In this document: in pieces, positions 25,557 to 34,391 of the stretch | Layout: each line of letters starts with the position of its first letter | Position numbering within the stretch: the stretch's first letter is position 1 | DNA from: an uncultured Fodinibius sp. | GTDB taxonomy: Bacteria > Bacteroidota > Rhodothermia > Balneolales > Balneolaceae | DNA length: 64,000 bases | Direction: 5' to 3' | Assembly (NCBI GenBank): GCA_913056235.1 | Contig: CAJXMW010000004.1 | Location: 186,001-250,000, forward strand | Notes under the pieces: model-generated | The model's database searches: none | What the model was told of the DNA's origin: nothing | The model's input: the letters and a program-made list of their open reading frames with translations, nothing else | Translations under genes and position numbers: made by a program

Positions 25557-26894
25557 TCAGAAATAAGCTGATATGCTGAGATAGGCGAAGCTGTTCTGAG
25601 CGAAGCTGTTATAGGTGAGGTGACCGTAGAAGCTGCCTGGGTCTTGGCCTCCGAAAAGGTGGGTTCCTGCGGTAAATTCTACGGCGTCGATACCGGTGTA
25701 GGTTAGTTCAGGATTGAACCAAAAATCATGTCCAGAAAAGTTATAGCGTGAAAAGGCCAGCAGTTGCAGGGTATCACGGAAAAAGCTGCGGCGCAGGCTT
25801 AGCGTTGTATAGACAAAATTCTGTTCCTGCAAGACCGTCGGGTCGTAGTTAAAAATATGCTCGTTGATGAGTTGTGCCTTCGCCGTGATGCCCCACCGAT
25901 TGTATTGTAGACCTAACATAGAAACGAGCCAGGGACGCTCCTTGAGGAAGCCGTCTTCATTCTGGCTGAATATCTGCCCGATTTGTAAAAGTTCAGCAGG
26001 AGCTGGGTTTTGGAGGTCCAGCGACCGCAGGTCTTCCGGGAAATAATCCACCAGCCGGTTATTATGATAAGTCGACTCAGAGGTGAGAATAAGCCGGTCC
26101 GTCAGATTCAATGAGCCTGAATACGTGGCGATAAAGTTCTGCGTATATTTTTTTCTGAGATTCAGCTGTACTCCAGAAAGTTGAGTTTGCAGTGATTTGC
26201 TATAACGCGGCGTGGGGTAATGCCAATAAAGCAGGCCCAGATCCAGATCATAATCAAGGTTTGAGCGGAAGGCATAGCGGCCCGCCAGTTGCATATTTTT
26301 GAGCTTTGGCTCTTTAGTGCTTGGTTGTATGTTGATTGGGATTGAGGTTGAAAAAGGCAGTTGCGGAAACCAGCGATTGTCGAGAGAAGGCAGTTTGTTT
26401 GGCCTGGAAGCGGGATTAAGAACCAACTGCAGGTAATCGCTCCCAAAATAATGAGTATATTTGATCGCCGGAATACCGAGGCGGAGATCCGCAAAATCCT
26501 GCGTTAAAAACTCGGTTATATCAACCGGGGTGAGGATATCCGAGATAAAAGTGCCTTCAGCGCGTCCCCAGCTGATGATTTGCTTGCCAATACGCAAGTC
26601 GCTGGATTTGAAGTAGAGGTCTACATACGCTTCTCGCAACTGGTATTGGATAGAATCAGCTGATTGGGTGTAAATATTTTGGATATCATTAGATACGGCA
26701 ATTTCTCCCTTCGAAAAGGAATGGGCGAAATCCATCCGCAGTCTATTGCGTCCCGTGATTAGTTCGTGATCGGGTTGGGTAAGCAGGGCATTATAATTAC
26801 GGACAAAACCCGTAATATTGAGTTGAGCGTGAGAGGAGAGTGGAAAACATAAAAGTAGAGTCAGTATGCCGAGGGCGTATCGCAAGATCTTCAT
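25557..26894 (-). CDS. Outer-membrane beta-barrel protein (DUF1302-like)
   Basis: 445 aa with an N-terminal signal peptide ending SSHAQ. The sequence alternates short amphipathic strands with an aromatic C-terminal residue (...SISAYF), as in outer-membrane barrels. The segment LRIGKQIISWGRAEGTFISD (about 96-115) followed by ILTPVD resembles the GRQ-x-x-WGR...DxLxPxD motif of DUF1302-type barrels that accompany RND exporters. It is probably transcribed with the RND gene downstream. The DUF1302 link is from motif memory; the barrel call is stronger. Confidence 0.7.
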   Translation of the reverse strand: MKILRYALGILTLLLCFPLSSHAQLNITGFVRNYNALLTQPDHELITGRNRLRMDFAHSFSKGEIAVSNDIQNIYTQSADSIQYQLREAYVDLYFKSSDLRIGKQIISWGRAEGTFISDILTPVDITEFLTQDFADLRLGIPAIKYTHYFGSDYLQLVLNPASRPNKLPSLDNRWFPQLPFSTSIPINIQPSTKEPKLKNMQLAGRYAFRSNLDYDLDLGLLYWHYPTPRYSKSLQTQLSGVQLNLRKKYTQNFIATYSGSLNLTDRLILTSESTYHNNRLVDYFPEDLRSLDLQNPAPAELLQIGQIFSQNEDGFLKERPWLVSMLGLQYNRWGITAKAQLINEHIFNYDPTVLQEQNFVYTTLSLRRSFFRDTLQLLAFSRYNFSGHDFWFNPELTYTGIDAVEFTAGTHLFGGQDPGSFYGHLTYNSFAQNSFAYLSISAYF

Positions 26895-27084
26895 AAATAA
26901 GCCGTAAATATAGGAAAATTCTGCACTTGCAAAAATTCTGTGATGAAAATGAGAGCGAAACTAATTGCTGAAAAGGGAAAAAATGTTTATTTTAATTGCA
27001 TTGTGGGTAACACCTACTTCAAAATTGAAAAATCTCCTACAACGTTTTCAATTACTAATTTTAACCAATCCTGAAGTATAAATT

Positions 27085-27594
27085 ATGGCGCACGAAAGAA
27101 TTGAAGTTGACCTGCCTCTAGCCAAAGTCTATGAATACTTAAGTGATCCTACTTACTTTCCTCACTACTTCGAACGCATCGAGAAAGTTAACAAGATAAA
27201 TTCTCAAACATTCGAATTTTCTACTACACTCGGTGGAGAAAATTTCGAATGGACAACAAATATCATTGATGACCTGCGCAATACTCGTTTTGCATGGATT
27301 ACCATCAATGGAAATTTGAATCAAACGGGAACTATACGTTTTACTCCACTCGATAATGGGGAACGAACACGCGTAGACTTTAGCCTAGACTACCGTACAT
27401 TCTACGGTGAGCCTGGTGAAGAACTTGCCAACTTTATACAAGGACTTCCTGCTCAGATGAAAAAAGATCTGCAGCGCTTCAAGGAAGAGGCCGAAGATGG
27501 CACGTTTAAGCAAAAGGCAGATGAGACTCTCGCTGAAAGCGAGCAGGAGGATGCCGAAGCGGAAGCAGAGGCTGAGGAAGAAGCGGCAGCATAA
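27085..27594 (+). CDS. SRPBCC-fold protein with acidic C-terminal tail
   Basis: 169 aa. Residues 1-135 show the polyketide-cyclase/START-like pattern: ERIEVDLPLAKVYEYLSDPT at the start, then beta strands such as NTRFAWITING and ERTRVDFSLDY, and a final long helix (ANFIQGLPAQMKKDLQRFKE). The last ~25 residues are almost only Glu and Ala. The ligand is unknown. It stands alone, with a strong terminator right after it. The 190 bp upstream, shared with the divergent barrel gene, must hold its promoter. Confidence 0.75.
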   Translation: MAHERIEVDLPLAKVYEYLSDPTYFPHYFERIEKVNKINSQTFEFSTTLGGENFEWTTNIIDDLRNTRFAWITINGNLNQTGTIRFTPLDNGERTRVDFSLDYRTFYGEPGEELANFIQGLPAQMKKDLQRFKEEAEDGTFKQKADETLAESEQEDAEAEAEAEEEAAA

Positions 27595-27614
27595 CTTCAT
27601 ATCATATTTGAAAC

Positions 27615-27649
27615 AAAAATGCGCGCTTTAACCGGTGCGCATTTTTTTT
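27615..27649 (+). terminator. Rho-independent terminator after the SRPBCC gene
   Basis: AAAAATGCGC (27615-27624) and GCGCATTTTT (27637-27646) pair exactly, with a 12-base loop and a T-run to 27649. This is the cleanest intrinsic terminator in the window outside the trp leader. Confidence 0.9.
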
Positions 27650-27669
27650 GTCTATAAATAACGATTTGC

Positions 27670-28530
27670 ATGAACTTAACCGAGTTTAAGCGGTCTGATG
27701 CGTCAAATAATCCCCATTACTTATTATTGGGTCATCCCGTTGAACACAGTCTTTCGCCATTGATGCACAATCTTGCACTCGACCATCATGGTCTTGAGGG
27801 ACAGTATCATGCTGTTGATTTGCAGAGCAATGAGCTCACTGATTTGGCTTCTTACCTGAACAAGGATGAGTTTTGGGGAGCGAACATCACTATTCCTTAT
27901 AAGCAAGTAATCAGGCAATATCTTGACCAAGTTGATGGAAACGCTCAGAAAATTGGGGCGGTAAATACCATCCAAAAGAAAGATTATATGCTTAAAGGTT
28001 ACAACACTGACTACCAGGGATTTCGGGCTCCACTCGAAGAGTTTGAGTTTGCGCTGGAAGGCAGTGATGCTATTATATTTGGTACCGGTGGAGCAGCGCG
28101 TGCTATTGTAGTGTCACTCATCGATTTTGGTGTCGAGCGTATTTATCTTGTTTCAAGAAATCCGAGTAGAATATCGTCGTTTGACGATTTTTCGGTGGTT
28201 GATGTGGTTTCATATCACAACTGGACGTCCTTTGTTGATGAAGCTAGCCTAATTGTGAATGCAACGCCACTGGGCATGCACCCGAATACAGATGAGTCGC
28301 CAGTGCACGAGGCGGAAGTGCAATGGCTTGAAGACTGCATTTGTTATGACATTGTGTATAATCCGCTGAAAACGAAGTTTTTACATTTGGCCGAACAAGC
28401 TGGAGCCACAACGATAGGCGGACTGGAAATGTTAATTCATCAGGCGGCACAGTCGTTTACGTTGTGGACTGGCCGATCGTTTCCAATTAGACCTGTCAGA
28501 GATCGATTATATGATGAACTTGCAGACTAA
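27670..28530 (+). CDS. aroE: Shikimate dehydrogenase
   Basis: NADPH-dependent reduction of 3-dehydroshikimate in the chorismate pathway, upstream of tryptophan synthesis. 286 aa. LLGHPVEHSLSPLMHN (about 18-33) binds shikimate. The catalytic Lys is in NITIPYKQ (about residue 78) and the Asp in GYNTDYQGF (about 114). The nucleotide loop is GTGGAARA and the closing motif is GGLEMLIHQAAQSF. It overlaps the next gene by 20 bp. Confidence 0.93.
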   Translation: MNLTEFKRSDASNNPHYLLLGHPVEHSLSPLMHNLALDHHGLEGQYHAVDLQSNELTDLASYLNKDEFWGANITIPYKQVIRQYLDQVDGNAQKIGAVNTIQKKDYMLKGYNTDYQGFRAPLEEFEFALEGSDAIIFGTGGAARAIVVSLIDFGVERIYLVSRNPSRISSFDDFSVVDVVSYHNWTSFVDEASLIVNATPLGMHPNTDESPVHEAEVQWLEDCICYDIVYNPLKTKFLHLAEQAGATTIGGLEMLIHQAAQSFTLWTGRSFPIRPVRDRLYDELAD

Positions 28531-29275
28531 ATTTTCGCTCATTGAACCAAATCTTCTTTCAGAATCAGATGACGTTCAGGCTTGGTTTACCCTTAAAAAT
28601 AGCGAGTATGGATTTGAAGGTAGTAATATTCCGGGTTTGAACTTTGGGTTCAACACCTCAGAAACCAAAGAGCTTGTAGCCGCTAACCGCCTTACCCTGT
28701 TGAGCCACTTGCGGCTGGATCCCGAATGGGTGGCTTATGCCGACCAAGTGCACAGCAACCGGATCAAGGTGGTGGCAGAAGGAGGCACTTACCCTTCAAC
28801 AGACGGTTTAATTACACAAATTCCCACTCTCACACTGGGCATTCAGGTAGCTGATTGTGCAGCCATCTTGCTTTGGGATTCGACCAGTAGAGTGATTGGA
28901 GCACTGCATGCGGGCTGGCGTGGAGCGGCTGGAGACATCGTTCCAATGGGCATTGAAAAGATGGTCGAGCAGGGTGCCAATACCCGAAACATAAAGGCAT
29001 TTGTGAGCCCATGTATTTCGCTCAAAAACTTTGAAGTAGGGCAGGAGGTGGCGGTGCAGTTTCCGGATGAATTTGTGGACTATGAGCACTACCAAAAGCC
29101 GCATCTTAATCTCAAAGCCTTTTTGAAGCATCAGTTGGTCGAGGCCGGTATTTCGAAAGAACAGATTGAGGTGAGTGACAGATGTACGATCGAGGAGGCT
29201 GACGACTTTTATTCTTACCGCCGCGAAGGTGAAAAAAGCGGACGGATGTTAGCACTTATCCAAATGACAGAATAA
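28511..29275 (+). CDS. YfiH/PgeF-family (laccase-domain) protein
   Basis: Multicopper-oxidase-unrelated 'polyphenol oxidase' family, now assigned as purine nucleoside phosphorylase / peptidoglycan editing factor. 254 aa. The metal-site histidine and cysteine motifs are visible in YADQVHSNRIKVV (His), QVADCAAILLWD (Cys) and ALHAGWRGAAGDIV (His). It starts inside aroE (ATG at 28511; 28514 also possible), so translation is likely coupled. Confidence 0.88.
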   Translation: MMNLQTKFSLIEPNLLSESDDVQAWFTLKNSEYGFEGSNIPGLNFGFNTSETKELVAANRLTLLSHLRLDPEWVAYADQVHSNRIKVVAEGGTYPSTDGLITQIPTLTLGIQVADCAAILLWDSTSRVIGALHAGWRGAAGDIVPMGIEKMVEQGANTRNIKAFVSPCISLKNFEVGQEVAVQFPDEFVDYEHYQKPHLNLKAFLKHQLVEAGISKEQIEVSDRCTIEEADDFYSYRREGEKSGRMLALIQMTE

Positions 29276-29293
29276 ACTCTAATTGTTGAAGTT

Positions 29294-30193
29294 GTGAGAG
29301 TTTCATACGCTCCCGGTTATTATGCTCCAATCCCTGATGAGCATATTTTTCCAATGAAGAAGTTTAGAGGTCTGCACCGATATCTGACTGAGCAGAAGCT
29401 CATTCATCCCAGTGATGTGATCGCTCCTTCGATGGTGGATATGGCCAACCTGATGACGGTTCACAGTGTACGCTATTCCAATGGCATTATGAATGGAAAT
29501 CTGAGCGACCGGGAACTGCGTAAGCTAGGACTTCCATGGTCAAAGGGATTGGCTGTCCGGTCGCGACTGGCGGTGCAGGGCACGATCAATGCGGCGCTAA
29601 TGGCGTTGCAGGATGGCATTGCCGGCAATCTGGCCGGAGGCACGCATCATGCCATGCCGGATTATGGCGAAGGATTTTGCGTATTTAATGATGTTGCGGT
29701 GGCGATCAATGTGTTGCAGCAGTCGATGTGGGCACGAAAAATCCTGGTGATCGACTGTGATGTCCACCAGGGAAACGGTACGGCCGAGATTTTTAAAGAC
29801 AATCCTGATGTCTTTACCTTTTCGGTGCATGGGGAAAAGAATTATCCCTTTAAAAAGCCACCTTCGACCCTTGATATAGGATTACCGGACGAGACGGCGG
29901 ATAAAGAGTATCTTTATACACTAGGCGATGCGTTGGATGATATCTTCGAGCAATTTAATCCCGATTTGGTGTTTTATCTGGGCGGTATCGATCCACTGGA
30001 GACGGATCATTTTGGGCGATTATCCCTGACGCTGGAAGGACTTAAGCAGCGAGACCGTACCGTAATAAAGAAAGTTGTTGGAGAGAATACTCCGCTAACC
30101 TTGTTGCTTTCAGGTGGATATGCGCCAACTCTCAAACAGACGGTTCAGGCGCATGCGCTGATGTATGAAGCTGCACTGGAACTGGGATACTGA
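29294..30193 (+). CDS. Histone-deacetylase-like (class II-type) deacylase
   Basis: 299 aa, arginase/deacetylase fold. Zinc and catalytic motifs are GGTHHAMPDYGEGFCVFND (His-His, about 116-134), VIDCDVHQGNGTAEIF (Asp/His) and the LGGIDPLETDHFGRL segment near 230. Bacterial members act on acetylated small molecules (acetoin utilisation, polyamines) or proteins; the substrate here is unknown. The last zinc ligand region reads GGIDPLETD, where classical members read GxDxxxxD, which is compatible. GTG start at 29294, 18 bp after the previous gene. Confidence 0.87.
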   Translation: MRVSYAPGYYAPIPDEHIFPMKKFRGLHRYLTEQKLIHPSDVIAPSMVDMANLMTVHSVRYSNGIMNGNLSDRELRKLGLPWSKGLAVRSRLAVQGTINAALMALQDGIAGNLAGGTHHAMPDYGEGFCVFNDVAVAINVLQQSMWARKILVIDCDVHQGNGTAEIFKDNPDVFTFSVHGEKNYPFKKPPSTLDIGLPDETADKEYLYTLGDALDDIFEQFNPDLVFYLGGIDPLETDHFGRLSLTLEGLKQRDRTVIKKVVGENTPLTLLLSGGYAPTLKQTVQAHALMYEAALELGY

Positions 30194-30293
30194 AAAACCT
30201 TGTTTCGAAGTGGGGATTGGGTAGATATTCTATTCTGAGTTCTATCTGTTTTTCTCTATCTTCGACACTATTTTGAATTGAATTTAAACGTAC

Positions 30294-31442
30294 TTGGAAC
30301 AGATAAACTTAGTCATACTGGGTTCAACCGGATCGATTGGAGAACAGGCTCTGGACATTGTCCGAGAGCATCCTGACCGGTTTCGAGTGTTGGCAATCAG
30401 CTGCAACAGCAGTTGGGAGCAATTGTCCCAGCAGGTTGAGGAATTCAAGCCCAAGTATGCCTTAGTCTGTAACGAACAGGTCCACAAGGGGTATAAAGAA
30501 AGGCTTAAGGGGAGTGATACCGAACTCCTTTGTGGCAGTGACGACCTGCTCAGTTTGGCTACGCTCAGTGAGGCAGATGTAATCCTTAATGGACTTGTGG
30601 GCTTTGCGGGTTTTGAACCAACGATGAAGGCGCTGAAAGCTGGCAAGAAAGTAGCCTTAGCCAACAAAGAGTCACTGGTTGTGGGTGGTGAGATTATCAA
30701 TGACCTGCTCCAAGATCGCCGAGTGCAGTTAATTCCTGTGGACTCGGAGCACAGCGCTATGCTACAGTGCCTGGTTGGGGAGCCAATCGAGAAGATCGAA
30801 AAGCTTGTGATTACCGCCAGCGGTGGCCCGTTTCGGACTTGGTCGAAAGAGCAGATGAAGGATATTACCGTTGAAGATGCACTGGATCATCCCAACTGGT
30901 CGATGGGTTCAAAAATTACCATCGACTCAGCCACAATGATGAATAAGGGACTGGAGATCATCGAAGCGCACTGGTTGTTTGACATGCCGCTGTCTAAAAT
31001 TCAGGCGGTTGTGCATCCCCAGAGTGTGATACATTCGATTGTAGAATTTACTGATGGGTCCAGCAAAGCGCAGCTGGGGCCGCCAACGATGAAAGTACCT
31101 ATTCTTTATGCGCTTACGTATCCGGATAGAATTGAACTGGATGCACCACGTTTGGATTGGGAGAAGGCATTTGACCTGAATTTTGAACCGGTGGATTACG
31201 ACCGCTTCCCCTGCCTACGGCTTGCTAACGAAGCTATTGAGGCGGGTGGGCTGGCACCGGCTATCTTAAACGCGGCCAACGAAGTGGCTGTAGATCGCTT
31301 TCTGAAGGAAGAAATTACGTATATTGACATCCCGAAAGTTATTGAGTCGTGTTTGGATCAATTAAATAATTCGGAGACTATCACGTTAGAATCTCTAAAA
31401 AATATTGATAACGAAGCCAGAAAGCTGGCTTCAACAATTTAA
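30294..31442 (+). CDS. dxr: 1-deoxy-D-xylulose 5-phosphate reductoisomerase
   Basis: Second step of the MEP isoprenoid pathway, NADPH-dependent. 382 aa. NADPH motif GSTGSIGEQALDIV (about 9-22), ANKESLVVGGE (about 122), the metal/substrate motif PVDSEHSAMLQCL (about 148-160) and the later MNKGLEIIEAHWLF. The TTG at 30294 gives the complete N-terminus MEQINLVILG, and no ATG is available nearby. It is followed by rseP, a common neighbour. Confidence 0.94.
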   Translation: MEQINLVILGSTGSIGEQALDIVREHPDRFRVLAISCNSSWEQLSQQVEEFKPKYALVCNEQVHKGYKERLKGSDTELLCGSDDLLSLATLSEADVILNGLVGFAGFEPTMKALKAGKKVALANKESLVVGGEIINDLLQDRRVQLIPVDSEHSAMLQCLVGEPIEKIEKLVITASGGPFRTWSKEQMKDITVEDALDHPNWSMGSKITIDSATMMNKGLEIIEAHWLFDMPLSKIQAVVHPQSVIHSIVEFTDGSSKAQLGPPTMKVPILYALTYPDRIELDAPRLDWEKAFDLNFEPVDYDRFPCLRLANEAIEAGGLAPAILNAANEVAVDRFLKEEITYIDIPKVIESCLDQLNNSETITLESLKNIDNEARKLASTI

Positions 31443-31456
31443 CTGTATCGTACTAC

Positions 31457-32791
31457 ATGGAATGGATTGTTAGTTTACTGTCAACTCTTGGAATATTTGC
31501 CGGAGCGCTGCTGATATTGGTTTTTTTCCACGAGTTGGGTCACTTTTTGGCGGCTAAACTGTTTGGGATGCGCGTAGAGCGTTTCTCTCTGGGATTTCCG
31601 CCACGTATTTTTGGTATCAAGAAAGGAGATACGGATTACTGTATTGGTGCAACACCGTTGGGCGGATATGTGAAAATATCCGGTATGATTGATGAGAGTA
31701 TGGATACCGATTACCTGGAAGAAGAGGCCAAACCCTGGGAATTTCGAAGCAAGCCGGTGTGGCAGCGTATCGTGGTAATTACGGCTGGTGTTATTTTCAA
31801 CATGATATTGGCTGTGCTGATCTATGGTGGACTTGCACTCAACAACGGCGAAACCAAGGTGAAGCTCGACAGTGTCGAAAGTATTTACGTAGCTGACAGT
31901 TCGCTTGCAGCTCAGGCAGGTTTCCGGACAGGGGATAAAATTGTTGGCGTCAATGGCAAGGATGTTCCTTACTTCCAAGATTTATTAGCTCCTAACGAGA
32001 TGATGGCCTCGTCGCTGAGCTATACTGTCATCCGAGATGGAAACCAGTCAACGGTGCATGTTGCTGACAGTCTGATCAGTAAAATCGGGAAGCAGGGATT
32101 TTTATCATTATATAACGCTCTGCCAAGTAAAATAAGTGATATTGTAGAAGGAAGTCCGGCCGAAAAAGCGGGTCTCCAGGCAGGGGACGTCATAACTAAA
32201 ATAAATGGCCAGCCGGTTAACTACTGGGTTCAGGTGGTACAGGTTATCCAGGCCTCTGAGGGTTCGTTGAGTTTGACCGTTAATCGATCGGGGATATCCA
32301 AGCAGTTTACCCTTAGCCCCAACGAAAATAAGAAGATTGGTATTTATCAGCCTACTGAAGAGGCATTTGATGTAAAGCAGTTTAGTTATGGTTTGGGAGA
32401 TTCTTTCAACGTTGGCATGCAAAAAACAAAGGGAACTTTAACTGGGATTATTCAGGGATTTGGCAAGATGTTTTCGGGTGATATATCCGTCCGTGATAAC
32501 TTGGGCGGTCCGGTTGCTATTGCCAATGTAACTAAACAGGCTACCGATGCCGGTGGTTGGATCGGATTTTGGAACATCACAGCATTTCTGAGCGTTACGC
32601 TGGCGATTATGAATATTCTCCCGATTCCGGTACTTGATGGTGGACACCTGATGTTCCTTATTTATGAGGGAATTACCCGGCGCGAACCATCTCCCAAAGT
32701 ACGGATGGTGTTACAGCAAATCGGGTTCTTGCTTATTATCGCGTTATTTATTTTCGTTACATTCAATGATATTCTTAGACAGTTCGGTTAA
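31457..32791 (+). CDS. rseP: RseP-type site-2 intramembrane metalloprotease
   Basis: 444 aa. The zinc motif HELGH is at residues 25-29 in the first membrane helix, and the third ligand motif PVLDGGHL lies in a late helix. Two PDZ-like domains lie in the periplasmic part (GFRTGDKIVGVNG and GLQAGDVITKINGQPV). It releases membrane-bound anti-sigma factors or clears signal peptides. Order dxr-rseP-psd-pssA with gaps of about 15 bp suggests an envelope/lipid operon. Confidence 0.92.
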   Translation: MEWIVSLLSTLGIFAGALLILVFFHELGHFLAAKLFGMRVERFSLGFPPRIFGIKKGDTDYCIGATPLGGYVKISGMIDESMDTDYLEEEAKPWEFRSKPVWQRIVVITAGVIFNMILAVLIYGGLALNNGETKVKLDSVESIYVADSSLAAQAGFRTGDKIVGVNGKDVPYFQDLLAPNEMMASSLSYTVIRDGNQSTVHVADSLISKIGKQGFLSLYNALPSKISDIVEGSPAEKAGLQAGDVITKINGQPVNYWVQVVQVIQASEGSLSLTVNRSGISKQFTLSPNENKKIGIYQPTEEAFDVKQFSYGLGDSFNVGMQKTKGTLTGIIQGFGKMFSGDISVRDNLGGPVAIANVTKQATDAGGWIGFWNITAFLSVTLAIMNILPIPVLDGGHLMFLIYEGITRREPSPKVRMVLQQIGFLLIIALFIFVTFNDILRQFG

Positions 32792-32805
32792 TTAAAACTT
32801 ATTCT

Positions 32806-33459
32806 ATGTTTGCACGTGACGGATACACGACAATATTCGTAACCATAATTTTTGCGTTAATTGTCAGCGGTATTGCCCGTTACCTAGAGCCCCATTGGAC
32901 GGCCTATGTCATTTATACAGCCATGGCACTGCTCGTGGCATTTATTCTGTTCTTCTTTCGTGATCCGGATCGCGAAATTACGCAGGGTGATAACTATGTG
33001 TTGTCACCCGCCGATGGTAATGTGGTGCAGATCAAAGAGGTAGAAGAGGATCGATACATCAAAGGGTCGGCCCAGCAGATCAGTATTTTTCTGTCGCCCA
33101 TGGATGTCCACGTAAACCGTGTGCCGGTAACCGGAGAGGTGGAATACCTTGAATATGAGCCTGGAATTTTTCTAGTGGCATATGATCACCGGGCTTCAGA
33201 AATGAATGAGCGTGCCGATTTTGGGGTTAAGCATCCGTCGGGCACAAAAATTTTCTTTCGACAAATTACCGGTTTCCTGGCTCGTCGTATTGTATATCAC
33301 ATGGATGTGGGCGACCAGTTAAAGGCTGGCGAACGATTTGGGATGATGAAGTTTGGTTCCAGAATGGATATACTTGTTCCGGCCGATGTAGAAGTGAATG
33401 TTTCAGAAGGTGAAAAAGCCGTGGCCGGAGAAACAATTTTAGCTACGATTAACGCTTGA
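32806..33459 (+). CDS. psd: Phosphatidylserine decarboxylase, short (PSD-A-like) form
   Basis: Pyruvoyl enzyme that makes phosphatidylethanolamine. 217 aa, the short class. SPADGNVVQI and the FLSPMDVHVNRVPVTG segment hold the Asp and His of the catalytic set. The self-cleavage site is Gly184-Ser185 in MMKFGSRMDI, corresponding to the GS of this class (not LGST). Two N-terminal membrane helices. It lies 15 bp after rseP and one base before pssA. Confidence 0.93.
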   Translation: MFARDGYTTIFVTIIFALIVSGIARYLEPHWTAYVIYTAMALLVAFILFFFRDPDREITQGDNYVLSPADGNVVQIKEVEEDRYIKGSAQQISIFLSPMDVHVNRVPVTGEVEYLEYEPGIFLVAYDHRASEMNERADFGVKHPSGTKIFFRQITGFLARRIVYHMDVGDQLKAGERFGMMKFGSRMDILVPADVEVNVSEGEKAVAGETILATINA

Positions 33460-33460
33460 C

Positions 33461-34291
33461 ATGAAATATCCCATACAGAAGTGGAAACGTTTCCGCCGTC
33501 GCCGCAAGCATAAACGGAAAGAAAACGGGCGTAAACGGAGGCAGATTCCCCGTACAGTTATACCCAGTTTCTTTACGTTAATGAATCTGTTTTGTGGTTT
33601 CCTGGCCATTATCAGCATTGCCGAGAGGCGGCTCTTTTTTGGGGCGTGGCTGATCGTCTTTGCCGGTCTCTTTGACGCCCTTGATGGATTTATGGCCCGT
33701 CTTTCCAACGCTACCAGCCAGTTCGGTATTGAGCTTGATTCCATCAGTGACGTGGTTTCTTTTGGTGTGGCTCCCGGCTTTTTACTTTACGCCTTTGGCC
33801 TTGGAGAAATGCCGTTTGTGGGGATTATTCTGAGTGCTTTGACGCCGCTGTGTGGGGCTGTACGCCTGGCTCGATATAATGTAGATGCGCAGGAGAGCCG
33901 CGGCGACTACTTCAAAGGGTTGCCCATTCCGGGACAGGCCATTATGATTGCCGCATTTTATCTCACCTTTTATAACCAGCTTGAAATGTTTTCCGGCCTA
34001 GAATATGGTTTGAATACCGTATTGGTGCCGGTCATTGTGCTTCTTGCCTTCTTGATGGTCAGCACCATTCCGTTTGATAAGATGCCTAGTTTTGATCGGG
34101 AATCGATTAAAAGAAATAAAGTAAAGCTATCGCTGTTTATTTTTTATGGAATTTTAATACTGCTCTTTCAGGAAGTAGGGCTGATGATTGTTTTCTCAGC
34201 TTACATATTTAAGGGGATTATCCTGGGGGGTATCTCTTTCTGGAAAGAGGCGTTCGGAGAGCCCGAGGAGCTACCGGGAGATAAAAGGTAG
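33461..34291 (+). CDS. pssA: CDP-diacylglycerol-serine O-phosphatidyltransferase
   Basis: Makes phosphatidylserine, the substrate of the preceding decarboxylase. 276 aa with about seven helices. The CDP-alcohol motif D-G-x2-A-R-x8-G-x3-D-x3-D is seen in DGFMARLSNATSQFGIELDS followed by ISD (about 72-94). The N-terminus (about 30 residues) is extremely basic (Arg/Lys-rich), which is unusual in length. It is the last gene of the dxr-rseP-psd-pssA group. Confidence 0.92.
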   Translation: MKYPIQKWKRFRRRRKHKRKENGRKRRQIPRTVIPSFFTLMNLFCGFLAIISIAERRLFFGAWLIVFAGLFDALDGFMARLSNATSQFGIELDSISDVVSFGVAPGFLLYAFGLGEMPFVGIILSALTPLCGAVRLARYNVDAQESRGDYFKGLPIPGQAIMIAAFYLTFYNQLEMFSGLEYGLNTVLVPVIVLLAFLMVSTIPFDKMPSFDRESIKRNKVKLSLFIFYGILILLFQEVGLMIVFSAYIFKGIILGGISFWKEAFGEPEELPGDKR

Positions 34292-34302
34292 CATATCTTT
34301 CC

Positions 34303-34336
34303 ATCTCAATACGAAGCTGGAGTTTCGTAATGAGAT
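34303..34336. repeat. Hairpin in the convergent gap after pssA
   Basis: ATCTCA pairs with TGAGAT, and inside it ACGAA pairs with TTCGT around a short loop, with a 2-base internal bulge. The stem lies where pssA (+) meets the barrel gene (-) and probably acts as a two-way end signal or as a repeat unit. Confidence 0.5.
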
Positions 34337-34357
34337 AAAAGAGAGGTTTTAGACAAT

Positions 34358-34380
34358 GGCACAAGTTACAAACTTGCGCC
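34358..34380. repeat. GGCxCAAGTT-ACA-AACTTGxGCC palindrome
   Basis: GGCACAAGTT and AACTTGCGCC pair at nine of ten positions around ACA. It lies 12 bases beyond the end of the barrel gene. I recall similar AAGTTACAAACTTG palindromes in other Bacteroidota intergenic regions, but I cannot confirm this here. Confidence 0.45.
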
Positions 34381-34391
34381 AGTTGCTTAGA

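Noticed and set aside
31481-31978. 165-codon - strand open frame opposite rseP
   Set aside because: Antisense to the HELGH and PDZ coding sequence; no start signal or family pattern.
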